Of a DNA stretch of 17,449 nt, positions 1 through 7,064 are shown one piece after another. Numbering within the stretch: the first letter of the stretch is position 1; each line of letters starts with the position of its first letter. Source of the DNA: CAZBQG01 sp964493945 (lineage in GTDB: Bacteria; Pseudomonadota; Alphaproteobacteria; Rhodospirillales; UBA2165). The notes beneath the pieces were generated by a model that saw only the letters and a program-made list of their open reading frames with translations, did not search any database and was not told the DNA's origin. A program made the translations under genes and the position numbers. Where the stretch lies: NCBI GenBank assembly GCA_964493945.1, contig CAZBQG010000070.1:1-17449 (forward strand), written 5' to 3'.

Positions 1-236
1 ATGGAACATAATGTCAATCGGGCACAGGGAATGGGCTCATCGATGATTCTTTTTGCAGATTGGTATAAGGGGCTTTTATGGAATCCGCCGAGGCAGAAGC
101 GCGCTACCGCGCATCAACCCGCGCCGCGCACGAGAGAGGCGTCTTTGGCGTACCCACCATGATGATCGGCACAGAAATGTGGTGGGGCAATGACCGGCTA
201 GATTTTGTCGAGGAATATCTCAACGAGTCCTCCTAA
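1..236 (+). pseudogene. 3' fragment of a DsbA-fold isomerase (HCCA isomerase-like), frame disrupted
   Basis: The readable C-terminus (codons from 69, stop TAA 234-236) contains GVFGVPTMMIG, then EMWWGNDRLDFVEEYL. This is the cis-Pro loop and C-terminal helix signature of the DsbA-fold 2-hydroxychromene-2-carboxylate isomerase / GST-kappa family, which isomerises aromatic ring-cleavage intermediates using glutathione in some members. The frame closes upstream at a TAA (66-68). Another frame (codons from position 1) is open across that point and reads FADWYKGLL, then could join the good frame at about 73-78 if one T were restored in the TTTT run. I infer a one-base deletion or a decayed gene. 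The identity of bases 1-68 is not secure, and the N-terminal half lies outside the window. The stop overlaps the stop of the molybdenum hydroxylase large subunit on the other strand (tail to tail). An ATG at 78 would give only about 52 residues, too short for the fold. Confidence 0.5.
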
Positions 237-2545
237 CCGGGCTTGTTTTTACGCAATCCCATGACGATCTTCTCCGGCGTAACCGGCAACCGGGTGATCC
301 ACAGGCCCGTCGCGTCGTGCACGGCGCTGACCAGCGACGGCGGCGTGGAAATGATCGAGCCTTCCGAGGCCTCTTTGGCCCCGAAGGGCCCGTTGGGATC
401 ATCGGTGATGATATCCACCAGCTCGAAATTGGGATGTTCGGTGGAAAGCGGCATCATGTAATTGACCATGGTCGGATTGAGAGTGCGGCCCTTGTCCATT
501 TTGAAATTTTCGTAAAAGGCCTGGCCCAATCCCTGCGACGCGGCGCCCTGGCATTGGGCTTCCACATTCACCGGATGCAAGGGCCGCCCGCAATCATGGG
601 CGATGAGAAAATCTTTGGCCTGGACCATGCCGGTTTCCGTGTCCACATCCACCTGGCTGAGCTGGGTGGTGAAGCTGTAACTGACCCCGGGGTTGCCATA
701 ACCCGTGTCGAAATCGTTGCGTTCAATGCCATATTGGGAATATCCCTTGCCCATGATCACGGCGCCGGAGGCGGAATAGCAGGCAATCTGGGTGAGCTTG
801 CGAAACGCCATGGATTTTTCCGGATCGCCTTCGAGGAACACCTGGCGGTCATTGAACAGGATTTTGTAGGCTTCCACTTTCCACATGCGGGCCGCCACTT
901 CGGCCAATTGGCGCTTTACGTCGCGGGCTGCTTCCTGGGCTGCCTGCCCGGCCAGGATGGTGACCCGGCTTCCGTAACTTCCCGCATCCACCGGCGTGGC
1001 AGTGGTATCCACCCGCCGGATCGATATGTCATCCAGGGTCAGGCCCAGCTCCTCAGCGATGATCTGGACCAGAACGGTATCCGATCCCTGGCCAGAATCA
1101 CTGGCCCCGGTCAGATAATTGACCGTGCCGTCCTCGCCGACCCTGACCATGGCGGCGCAGGATTGATGGCCCATAAGCCGCGCGCCGCCCAGATGGGCCG
1201 TCGAGGCGATGCCTATGCCGCGCACAACGGGGCTGCTCCTATCTTTTTCACCTCGCCCCTGCCAGGCGGGGGACGCTTCGATGATATCCAGCCCCTCTTC
1301 CATACCGCAGGTCTCGACGGTGATGCCGTTGATTGTCTCGTGGGGCGCGCTGATTGCATTGACGCGCCTGATCTGCATGGCGTCCAGGCCCAGCTCGGCG
1401 CCCATGCGTTCCATCTGGACTTCGGCGGCGAAGCGGGTGTGGGCCACCCCATGCCCGCGCATGGCGGCGGATACGGGATTGTTGGTAAACACCCTGTAGG
1501 CGTCATGTTTGAAATGGGGCAGCTTGTAGGGAAGGGTAGTCATAATGCCGGTCAGATACATGGTCAGGGGCCCGATGGCCGTGAAGGCGCCGCCATCGGC
1601 GATGACTTTTGTCTGGATGGCGGTCAGTATGCCGTCCTTTTTCATGCCCATCTTGATGTCCACGATCATGGGATGGCGGCGGCGGCAGGTGCATAAGACC
1701 TCTTCCATGTTATAGACGAACTTGACCGGGCGTTTTGTCCTCTTGGAATGAAGCACGGCGCAGAAATCCCCGGCCGTGGAATCGTTTTTGGTGCCACCGA
1801 AGCCGCCCCCCACATAGGGCTGGATCACCCGCACTTTGGATAGGGGCAGATCGAAACAGGCGGCCAGATGACGGTAAATGAAATAAGGGCTTTGTTTGGC
1901 CGCCCAGATGGTGATGCCCGTCGAATCCCACTGGGCGACGGCGGCCGGCGGCTCCAGGAATCCGGTGATGGTGCGCCCCGTCTGATAGCGCTCTTCGCTG
2001 ACCAGGTCCGCATCCTCAAAGCCCTGTTCCACATCGCCGTAATCCATGTGGAAATCCCAGCTTATATTGCCCTTGGCATAATCATGAACCTGGGGGGCAT
2101 CCTCTTTCATGGCCTCCTCGGCATCGAAAATGCCCGGCAGGACCTCATATTCCACTTGGATCAACCCGCAGGCTTCCTCGGCGGTTTCCTCGTCATCGGC
2201 CGAGACGCTGGCGACCCCTTCCGCGTAATAGCGCACCTTGCCGACCGCCAGGGGCGTCTCGTCCCTGGATTCGGGGACAAACCCCCAGGACCAGCCGTTG
2301 AAATCCTCACCCGTGATCACATCGCGCACGCCGGGCAGGGCCAGGGCCCGGCTGGCATCGATGGAAACAATGCGGGCATGGGCATGGGGGCTGCGCAGCA
2401 CCTTGCACCAAAGCATGCCCGGCAGGCCGAAATCGGCGGCGAATTTGGCATCCCCATTGACCTTTTCCGGGGCGTCGACGCGGGGCAGGCGCTTACCGAT
2501 CAGGTTGGGCCAGTTATCGCCAGTTTGTTTTGTTTCTTGGCTCAT
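233..2545 (-). CDS. Molybdenum hydroxylase large (molybdopterin-binding) subunit, xanthine dehydrogenase/CoxL family
   Basis: A 770-residue catalytic subunit that binds molybdopterin cytosine dinucleotide and hydroxylates (or, in some relatives, reductively dehydroxylates) an aromatic or heterocyclic substrate. The N-terminal a/b-hammerhead domain (about 20-130) has VNGDAKFAADF and RSPHAHARI. The molybdenum-binding domain has GGGFGGT at 246-252 and MRGHG at 362-366. Near the C-terminus GPFGAKEASEG carries the expected base Glu728, followed by HDATG. The active-site loop is not the AYxCSFR of form I CO dehydrogenase, so it is not a true CoxL. RGHG with a following CGMEEGLDII segment recalls the 4-hydroxybenzoyl-CoA reductase alpha / xanthine dehydrogenase branch. 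The start at 2545 is fixed by GGAGG six bases upstream and a 4-base ATGA overlap with the [2Fe-2S] gene. The same frame stays open upstream to 3172, but that part overlaps the other subunit genes and is not coding. Substrate unknown. Confidence 0.93.
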   Translation of the reverse strand: MSQETKQTGDNWPNLIGKRLPRVDAPEKVNGDAKFAADFGLPGMLWCKVLRSPHAHARIVSIDASRALALPGVRDVITGEDFNGWSWGFVPESRDETPLAVGKVRYYAEGVASVSADDEETAEEACGLIQVEYEVLPGIFDAEEAMKEDAPQVHDYAKGNISWDFHMDYGDVEQGFEDADLVSEERYQTGRTITGFLEPPAAVAQWDSTGITIWAAKQSPYFIYRHLAACFDLPLSKVRVIQPYVGGGFGGTKNDSTAGDFCAVLHSKRTKRPVKFVYNMEEVLCTCRRRHPMIVDIKMGMKKDGILTAIQTKVIADGGAFTAIGPLTMYLTGIMTTLPYKLPHFKHDAYRVFTNNPVSAAMRGHGVAHTRFAAEVQMERMGAELGLDAMQIRRVNAISAPHETINGITVETCGMEEGLDIIEASPAWQGRGEKDRSSPVVRGIGIASTAHLGGARLMGHQSCAAMVRVGEDGTVNYLTGASDSGQGSDTVLVQIIAEELGLTLDDISIRRVDTTATPVDAGSYGSRVTILAGQAAQEAARDVKRQLAEVAARMWKVEAYKILFNDRQVFLEGDPEKSMAFRKLTQIACYSASGAVIMGKGYSQYGIERNDFDTGYGNPGVSYSFTTQLSQVDVDTETGMVQAKDFLIAHDCGRPLHPVNVEAQCQGAASQGLGQAFYENFKMDKGRTLNPTMVNYMMPLSTEHPNFELVDIITDDPNGPFGAKEASEGSIISTPPSLVSAVHDATGLWITRLPVTPEKIVMGLRKNKPG

Positions 2546-3027
2546 GACTGGCCTCCACCCTTCATCAGGCGGGAAGCCGCATCGACAGATTCGTAGATTT
2601 TGGCATAACCCGTACAGCGGCAGAAATTTCCGGCCAGGGCATCCCTGCTTTCCTCCAGGCTGGGTTCGGGGTTTTGATCTAGAAGATTTTTTACCGACAG
2701 AACCATGCCCGTGGTGCAGGCGCCGCATTGCAGGCCGCTTTCGTCGATGAAGGCCTGTTGAATGGGATGGGGCGTGTCGCCTCCCGCCAATCCCTCGATG
2801 GTCAGTATGTCCGCACCGGCGGCTTCGACGGCCAGGATCAGGCAGGCATTCACCAACTGGCCGTCCATGATCACGTTGCAGGATCCGCATTCCCCATGGC
2901 CGCATCCTTCGCGCACCCCGGTCAGCATGAAATCCTCGCGCAGCATATGCAGCAAAGTCCGGTTGGGCGGCACGGACAGGCTTTCGGCATGGCCATTGAG
3001 GGTGAATTCGCAAATGATGTTTTCCAT
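2542..3027 (-). CDS. Molybdenum hydroxylase small subunit with two [2Fe-2S] clusters
   Basis: A 161-residue electron-transfer subunit (CoxS/XdhC/HcrC type) passing electrons between the molybdenum site and FAD. The N-terminal plant-ferredoxin-like domain supplies C42, C47, C50 (GCGHGECGSC) and C62 for one cluster. The C-terminal helical domain supplies C101, C104 (QCGACTTGM) and C136, C138 (FCRCTGY) for the other. Gln100, just before C101, is the conserved residue near the molybdopterin. All eight Cys are present and the length is typical. The start ATG at 3027 is preceded by a GAGGG ribosome-binding site. The gene begins 14 bases after the FAD subunit stop and ends in a 4-base ATGA overlap with the large subunit, so the three are one translationally coupled operon. 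There is no signal peptide, which points to a cytoplasmic enzyme. Confidence 0.96.
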   Translation of the reverse strand: MENIICEFTLNGHAESLSVPPNRTLLHMLREDFMLTGVREGCGHGECGSCNVIMDGQLVNACLILAVEAAGADILTIEGLAGGDTPHPIQQAFIDESGLQCGACTTGMVLSVKNLLDQNPEPSLEESRDALAGNFCRCTGYAKIYESVDAASRLMKGGGQS

Positions 3028-3041
3028 GGCTTGCCCTCTCC

Positions 3042-3926
3042 CTATGCCGCCAGCCGGTCGACAGCGCGCCTGAGAAGTACGCTGACCATCTCGCGCCGGT
3101 AATCCGCCGATGCGCGGAAACTGTCTTCGCGGGGCGAAACTTCCGATGCCGCGACACTGGCCGCCTCCTCAATCACATCCGAATCCAGCTTTTGACCCCT
3201 GAGGACATCCTCGGCGTCTCTGGCCCGGATGGGGGTGGGGGCGACGGCGCCCAGACCGATGCGAATCTCGGTGGCCTTGCCACCTTCTATCTGGGCTGCC
3301 GCGGCGAGGCCTACCCAGGCCAGATCCATCCTGCCCCTTGGGGCCAGCTTGAGATAAGTGCTGGCGGCTCCCTTGGGCGGCGGGGGCAGACGGATTTCTC
3401 GGACCAGTTCGTCCCCCGCAAGCTGTGTGCGCCCGGGGCCTGTAAAGAAATAGGCCAAATCCACCTGGCGCTCGCCGCCCCGCTTGGCCAGGACAAGTTT
3501 GGCATCAAGCGCCAACAAGGGCGGTGCCGAATCCGCTGAACTGACCGCATTGCAGATATTGCCGGTGATGGTCGCCCGGTTCTGTATCTGGATGGAGGCG
3601 ATCTCCCGTGCCCCTTCCGCCAGGGCCGGGTATTTTTCGGCGATGATTGGCGATGCGGCGACCTGAGTGACGCTCACCGTCGCCCCCAGGCGCAAGCCAT
3701 CCTTTTCGTCATAATCCAGCCCACCCAGCACCTCAATGCCCTTCAAATCGACCACGGTCCCGGGCGCCTCTATCTCGCGCGCCTTCAATTGGGCCATCAG
3801 ATCGGTGCCCCCGGCAAACAGCCGGACCTGACTTTCGCCGGATCCGTCCAGCAACTCCAGCACATCTTCCAGCTTGTCCGGCTTCACATATTCAAAGCGG
3901 GGCATGCGCCGATAAAAAACTACCAT
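3042..3926 (-). CDS. Molybdenum hydroxylase FAD-binding medium subunit (CoxM family)
   Basis: A 294-residue flavoprotein subunit that exchanges electrons with the final acceptor. It has the PCMH-type FAD fold: FAGGTDLMAQ at about 37-46 and ATITGNICNAVSSAD at about 118-132 bind FAD. The C-terminal domain (about 185-290) is the CO dehydrogenase flavoprotein C-terminal region, with RDAEDVLRGQ and an ADYRREM segment. The only cysteine is C125. The Cys-rich insert that binds a [4Fe-4S] cluster in the beta subunit of 4-hydroxybenzoyl-CoA reductase is absent, which argues against that enzyme. I chose ATG 3926 because GGAG lies eight bases upstream. A TTG at 3941 and an ATG at 3905 (MPRFEYV) are alternatives. 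It is first in the operon and divergent from the MFS gene. Confidence 0.93.
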   Translation of the reverse strand: MVVFYRRMPRFEYVKPDKLEDVLELLDGSGESQVRLFAGGTDLMAQLKAREIEAPGTVVDLKGIEVLGGLDYDEKDGLRLGATVSVTQVAASPIIAEKYPALAEGAREIASIQIQNRATITGNICNAVSSADSAPPLLALDAKLVLAKRGGERQVDLAYFFTGPGRTQLAGDELVREIRLPPPPKGAASTYLKLAPRGRMDLAWVGLAAAAQIEGGKATEIRIGLGAVAPTPIRARDAEDVLRGQKLDSDVIEEAASVAASEVSPREDSFRASADYRREMVSVLLRRAVDRLAA

Positions 3927-4001
3927 CTGGCCAACTCCCAAAGCCGCGATTGACTAATATGGCAATTCACAACAATTGGGGTGTCTTGGCAAGGTTCGCG
4001 T

Positions 4002-4015
4002 TTGACAAGAGTCAA
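4002..4015. promoter_or_regulatory. FNR/FixK-type operator in a divergent promoter region
   Basis: TTGACAAGAGTCAA is a perfect 5+5 inverted repeat with a 4-base spacer. It fits the CRP/FNR superfamily pattern (FNR TTGAT-N4-ATCAA; FixK/DNR-type TTGAC-N4-GTCAA). It sits between the divergent hydroxylase operon and MFS gene, centre 4008.5. On the minus strand TATTAG (3959-3954) could be a -10 box, giving a start near 3947 and placing the centre at -61.5, a classical class I position, with no -35 match. On the plus strand TAGCTT (4038-4043) would give a start at 4050, centre -41.5 (class II), which is the A of the MFS start codon. The site is seen; the promoter assignments are inference. Confidence 0.55.
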
Positions 4016-4049
4016 GGCGCCCGGCGGGATTCTGGTCTAGCTTTGATCC

Positions 4050-5312
4050 ATGTCCCCATCCGGCCAGAGCCCTGCCCCTTTGTCCGCCGCCGTTGCCTTA
4101 AGTGGGGAACGCATTGCAGTTTTCCTGACCTGTCTGGGTCATTTTTTCAGTCATTTCTATCTTCTGGTCCTGCCGCCGCTGTTTCCTCTCATCAAAGGGG
4201 AATTCGCCGTCAGCTTCACTGCGCTGGGGGCGGTTATCATGGCCCGTTCCATCGGCACGATTGTCGCCCAATATCCCATGGGAGTGCTGGTCGACCGTTA
4301 TGCCGCAAGGTATTTTCTGATTGGCGGTCTGGCACTGACCGGCCTCGCCGTGGCACTTTTATCCGTGACCACCAGTTATGGCTTTTTGCTTGCTCTGGCT
4401 TTCCTGGCCGGCCTGGGCAACAGCGTTTTTCATCCGGCCAATTACGCCATTTTGGAGGAAACGGTCAGCGAATCCCGTCTCGGGCGGGCCTATTCGGCCC
4501 ATACATTGTCGGGCAATATAGGTTGGGTACTGGCCCCACTGTGGTCATTTTCCTGACCTCTTTGTGGAATTGGCGGGTTGCCCTGGGTTGGTGGGCGTTG
4601 CCGGGATAGTGGCCGCCTGGTGCTCTACCTCTATCGCCACCGCCTGGGTGTTGAATTCAGGAAACGGCAAGACGTCCCAGGGCCTCTGGCGGAAACCGGT
4701 AAAGATGCCCCACCAATCGGTGCGCTCGCCTTGTTTTTCATGCCGGGCATCCTGTTGATGTTTTTGTTCAACACATTTTTGGCGGCGGCGGGCAGCGGGT
4801 TCAGCAATTTCACACCAACCATATTGATCAGCCTCTATGAGGTGGAGCTGACCACGGCAAGCGGCGCGCTGACCACCTATCTGGTGGCCAGCACCCTTGG
4901 CGTGATCGCCGGCGGTCAACTCGCCGATCAGAGCTCCAGGTGTGAATTGATCGTGGCCGTGGGTTTCAGCATCTGTGCCGCGGCCCTGTTGGTGGTGGCC
5001 ACAGGGCTGCTACCACTGGCGGCGGTCTTCAGCAGCTTCTTCCTGGCCGGCTTCATGTTCGGCGTGATCATGCCTTCCCGTGATCTGATTGTCCGTGATC
5101 TCACCCCGCCGGGCGCCACCGGCAAATCCTTCGGCCTGGTGGCCACCGGATATCTGGTGGGCGCCGCCGTCGGGCCTTTGTTTTTTGGCTGGCTGCTGGA
5201 TCAAGGGGTGGTGGGCGGTGTCTTCGTGGCCGCCGCCGGGCTGATGATGGCCGCCGTCCTCTTTGGGCTTCTCGCCTGGAAGTTCGTGCCTTCAAAGAAG
5301 GCCAGATCCTGA
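4050..5312 (+). pseudogene. MFS transporter interrupted by three clustered -1 frame breaks
   Basis: A 12-helix major facilitator permease, about 420 residues when the frames are joined. The first part (4050-4535) has hydrophobic helices, a motif A in loop 2-3 (GVLVDRYAARYF) and AGLGNSVFHPANYAIL. The second part (4621-5312) has the C-terminal six-helix bundle with GFMFGVIMPSRDL and a final basic tail. FHPANYAIL with HTLSGNIGW recalls the fosmidomycin-resistance (Fsr)-like branch, but I would not name a substrate. The frame changes at about 4536-4540 (CCCC), 4586-4590 (GGG) and 4616-4620 (CC), always by one missing base. Adding one base at each restores TVVIFLTSLWNWRVALG, LVGVAGIVAA and LVLYLYRHRL as one protein. 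Sequencing or assembly error is likelier than decay, since the rest is intact. There is no clear ribosome-binding site before ATG 4050. The stop lies 12 bases from the convergent stator operon. Confidence 0.8.
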
Positions 5313-5328
5313 TTTTGGCGGAAATCAG
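5309..5328. terminator. Short hairpin spanning two convergent stop codons
   Basis: CTGATTT (5309-5315) and AAATCAG (5322-5328) form a perfect 7-bp stem with a TGGCGG loop. Each arm contains a TGA stop codon: the MFS stop at 5310-5312 on plus, and the stator B subunit stop at 5327-5325 on minus. The position between convergent genes suits a bidirectional terminator. The stem is AT-rich and no long T tract follows on either strand, so the strength would be low. Confidence 0.35.
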
Positions 5329-6071
5329 CGCCCCCGGGTGGCGGTCACCTCGATGGAAATCTCGACGCGGCGGTTCTTGGCCCGGTTGGCCCTGGTGTTG
5401 TTATCGGCCAGCGGTTTGGTATCGGCGAAGCCCTGCACCGTGACCCGGCCGGGTTGGATTCTTTTTTTGACTAGAAGATGACGCACCACGGCGGCGGCCC
5501 GGCCCGCCGACAATTCCCAATTGGAGTCGAACTGAGAGGTGGAGATGGGCGTGTTATCGGTATGACCGGCCACCTCGATCTTGCCGGTGAGTTGGGCGAT
5601 GATATCCCCCACCTTGTTCAGGGTCGGCAGAATGGAGGGTGCCATGCGCACGCTGCCCGATGAAAAGGCTGCCTTGTCGGGGAAACGGACAATGACCGCG
5701 TTTTCCCGGCTTTCCAGTTCGACCATCCCCCGCTCGATTTCAGCTAGCATGACGGAATTCAACTCGCTCAACAGCTTCTGGCGTTGCACCGAGACCAGAT
5801 AGGTGGAGGTGCTTTCGCTGAGGGTCGGTTCGGGCTGGTCCGGCTGGGGAAAGGTGGTGCGCGGGTCAATGCCGGTATGGACCACCAGATCCCCGACGTT
5901 GAATGCTTTGGCTAAGGAGCCCGCATTTTGTTTGAACTTGGTCGGGTCGAAATCAGCGAAAGACAAAAGCAGCACGAACAAGGCAAACAGCAAGGCCATC
6001 AGGTCGGCGAAGGTGACCATCCAGCGCGGTGCGCCGGTCAGGGCCTTGTTTCTGTTGGGTGCCAGGCTCAT
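5325..6071 (-). CDS. motB: Flagellar stator subunit B, PomB-like, with OmpA peptidoglycan-binding domain
   Basis: A 248-residue inner-membrane protein that anchors the stator to the peptidoglycan and carries the ion-binding acid. One N-terminal helix (about 17-38) follows PRWMVTFADLM; Asp23 in FADLM is the conserved ion-binding residue. Just after the helix, DFDPTKFKQNAGS is the plug-side segment, closer to PomB (FADLM, KFKQxAGS) than to E. coli MotB, so sodium coupling is possible but not proven. The C-terminal OmpA-like domain (about 125-242) has AGHTDNTPIS, SNWELSAGRA and RAKNRRVEI, with the Asp and Arg that hold diaminopimelate. The ATG at 6071 overlaps the stop of the A subunit gene by four bases (ATGA). 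There are no other flagellar genes in the window. Confidence 0.92.
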   Translation of the reverse strand: MSLAPNRNKALTGAPRWMVTFADLMALLFALFVLLLSFADFDPTKFKQNAGSLAKAFNVGDLVVHTGIDPRTTFPQPDQPEPTLSESTSTYLVSVQRQKLLSELNSVMLAEIERGMVELESRENAVIVRFPDKAAFSSGSVRMAPSILPTLNKVGDIIAQLTGKIEVAGHTDNTPISTSQFDSNWELSAGRAAAVVRHLLVKKRIQPGRVTVQGFADTKPLADNNTRANRAKNRRVEISIEVTATRGR

Positions 6072-6898
6072 TTGCTTTTTGTTGGCGCTTTGGGTGCCGG
6101 GGGCTTGGAGGTCTTTTTCTTGCCCGCCGTGAAGGCGCTTCGGGCACCCAATTGGCGCTGTTTTTCAGGCAGGAAGGCTTCCAGGATTTCCATCATGGCC
6201 GTCGGGTTGGTACGCTGCTGAATCTGGAATACGCATTCGATGATAAGGGATCGGCTGGCCTTTTCCTGTTCGCTCTTGGCGGCCAGCTTGTCAGCGATGG
6301 GAAGGGCGATGAGATTGGCGATGAGCACGCCGTAAAGGGTAGTCAGGAGCGCCACGGCCATGGCCTTGCCGATGGTCGTCGGATCGGACATGGAACTCAG
6401 CATCTGAACCAGACCGACCAGGGTGCCGAACATGCCGAAGGCGGGCGCGGATTCGCCGATGGCCATGAACACCCGGGCGCCCATTTCCTCGCGCTGGATG
6501 GACAGTGCCATATCCTGGGTAAGAATCTTGCGGATGTAATCCAGGTCGCGCCCGTCGGCGACCATTTGCAGGCCTTTTTTAAAAAATGGATTGCGCACCG
6601 AAACCTTGTCCAGGGCCAGCAGTCCTTTGGCTCTGGCCGTCTTGGAAAAATTCATGGCTTGGCGGATGAAATCGGGGGGGCGTTCTTTTTCGTTGGTGAA
6701 GGCTGCCTTGAAGCCGACCGGCATGGAGATAAACACGCCGGACAGGGGAAATTTTATCATGGTCGCGGCGAAGGTCCCGCCCAGAACGATCAGAATCCCC
6801 GGAAGATTAAGGAAAATAGTGATGTCCGAGCCGGTAAGAATAGCCAGGGTGACCACGGTAATGCCGATAATCAGTCCGGCAATGGTTGCAAAATCCAC
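6068..6898 (-). CDS. motA: Flagellar stator subunit A, MotA/PomA family
   Basis: A four-helix inner-membrane protein, 276 residues, which with the B subunit forms the ion-driven unit that turns the flagellar rotor. The N-terminus DFATIAGLIIG and LPGILIVLGGTF match the PomA type. Helix 3 is in ESAPAFGMFGTLVGLVQML (about 149-167) and helix 4 in AVALLTTLYGVLIANLIALP (about 181-200). The cytoplasmic loop between helices 2 and 3 carries the charged rotor-contact region (EKERPPDFIR and KTARAKGLLALD). The C-terminus is a Lys/Pro-rich tail. I chose GTG 6898 because AAAGGA (6912-6907) lies eight bases before it and the protein then begins MDFAT, as PomA begins MDLAT. A GTG at 6931 would add 11 residues and has no better site. 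It is first in a two-gene operon, divergent from the efflux genes. Confidence 0.9.
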   Translation of the reverse strand: MDFATIAGLIIGITVVTLAILTGSDITIFLNLPGILIVLGGTFAATMIKFPLSGVFISMPVGFKAAFTNEKERPPDFIRQAMNFSKTARAKGLLALDKVSVRNPFFKKGLQMVADGRDLDYIRKILTQDMALSIQREEMGARVFMAIGESAPAFGMFGTLVGLVQMLSSMSDPTTIGKAMAVALLTTLYGVLIANLIALPIADKLAAKSEQEKASRSLIIECVFQIQQRTNPTAMMEILEAFLPEKQRQLGARSAFTAGKKKTSKPPAPKAPTKSK

Positions 6899-6955
6899 GT
6901 CCAAATTCCTTTGTTCGCCGCCGGGGTCCACCTGGTGCCAAGGCGCGATAAATAA

Positions 6956-6982
6956 GGCAAATCTTTCGTTTGCCGGTTTTTT
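6956..6982 (+). promoter_or_regulatory. Inverted repeat followed by a T run in the motA / efflux divergent region
   Basis: GGCAAA (6956-6961) and TTTGCC (6969-6974) form a perfect 6-bp stem with a TCTTTCG loop, followed by GG and six T (6977-6982). On plus it has the shape of a small intrinsic terminator, yet no gene ends upstream on that strand. It may instead be an operator, or a leader hairpin in the minus-strand stator mRNA. Confidence 0.3.
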
Positions 6983-7009
6983 CTCTTATATCCAGTAAAC
7001 TATATGACC

Positions 7010-7023
7010 TTTTAGGCCTAAAA
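7010..7023. promoter_or_regulatory. Perfect 14-bp palindrome upstream of the efflux operon
   Basis: TTTTAGGCCTAAAA is an uninterrupted palindrome 41 bases before the adaptor start codon. A TATATG sequence at 7001-7006 could serve as a -10 box, which would place the palindrome over the transcription start near 7013, the usual place for a repressor site. No good -35 box is visible and no regulator gene is next to it, so the role is inference. Confidence 0.35.
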
Positions 7024-7064
7024 CCCAAATATTTTCGCTGTTGGGGCTGGGCCGGAGGTGGAGA

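Noticed and set aside
317..1696. Long plus-strand open frame opposite the large hydroxylase subunit
   Set aside because: It is an antisense shadow in GC-rich coding DNA; the product is low-complexity His/Gly/Asp-rich sequence without domains.
2546..3172. In-frame upstream extension of the large hydroxylase subunit (209 extra codons)
   Set aside because: It runs through the [2Fe-2S] and FAD subunit genes in another frame, lacks family similarity, and the start at 2545 has a strong ribosome-binding site and an ATGA overlap.
233..3926. Carbon monoxide dehydrogenase (coxMSL)
   Set aside because: Gene order fits, but the active-site loop is MRGHG rather than AYxCSFR.
3950..4609. Plus-strand 219-codon frame across the MFS gene
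   Set aside because: Most of it is out of frame with the transporter; only about 4540-4585 carries real MFS sequence, because of the frame breaks.
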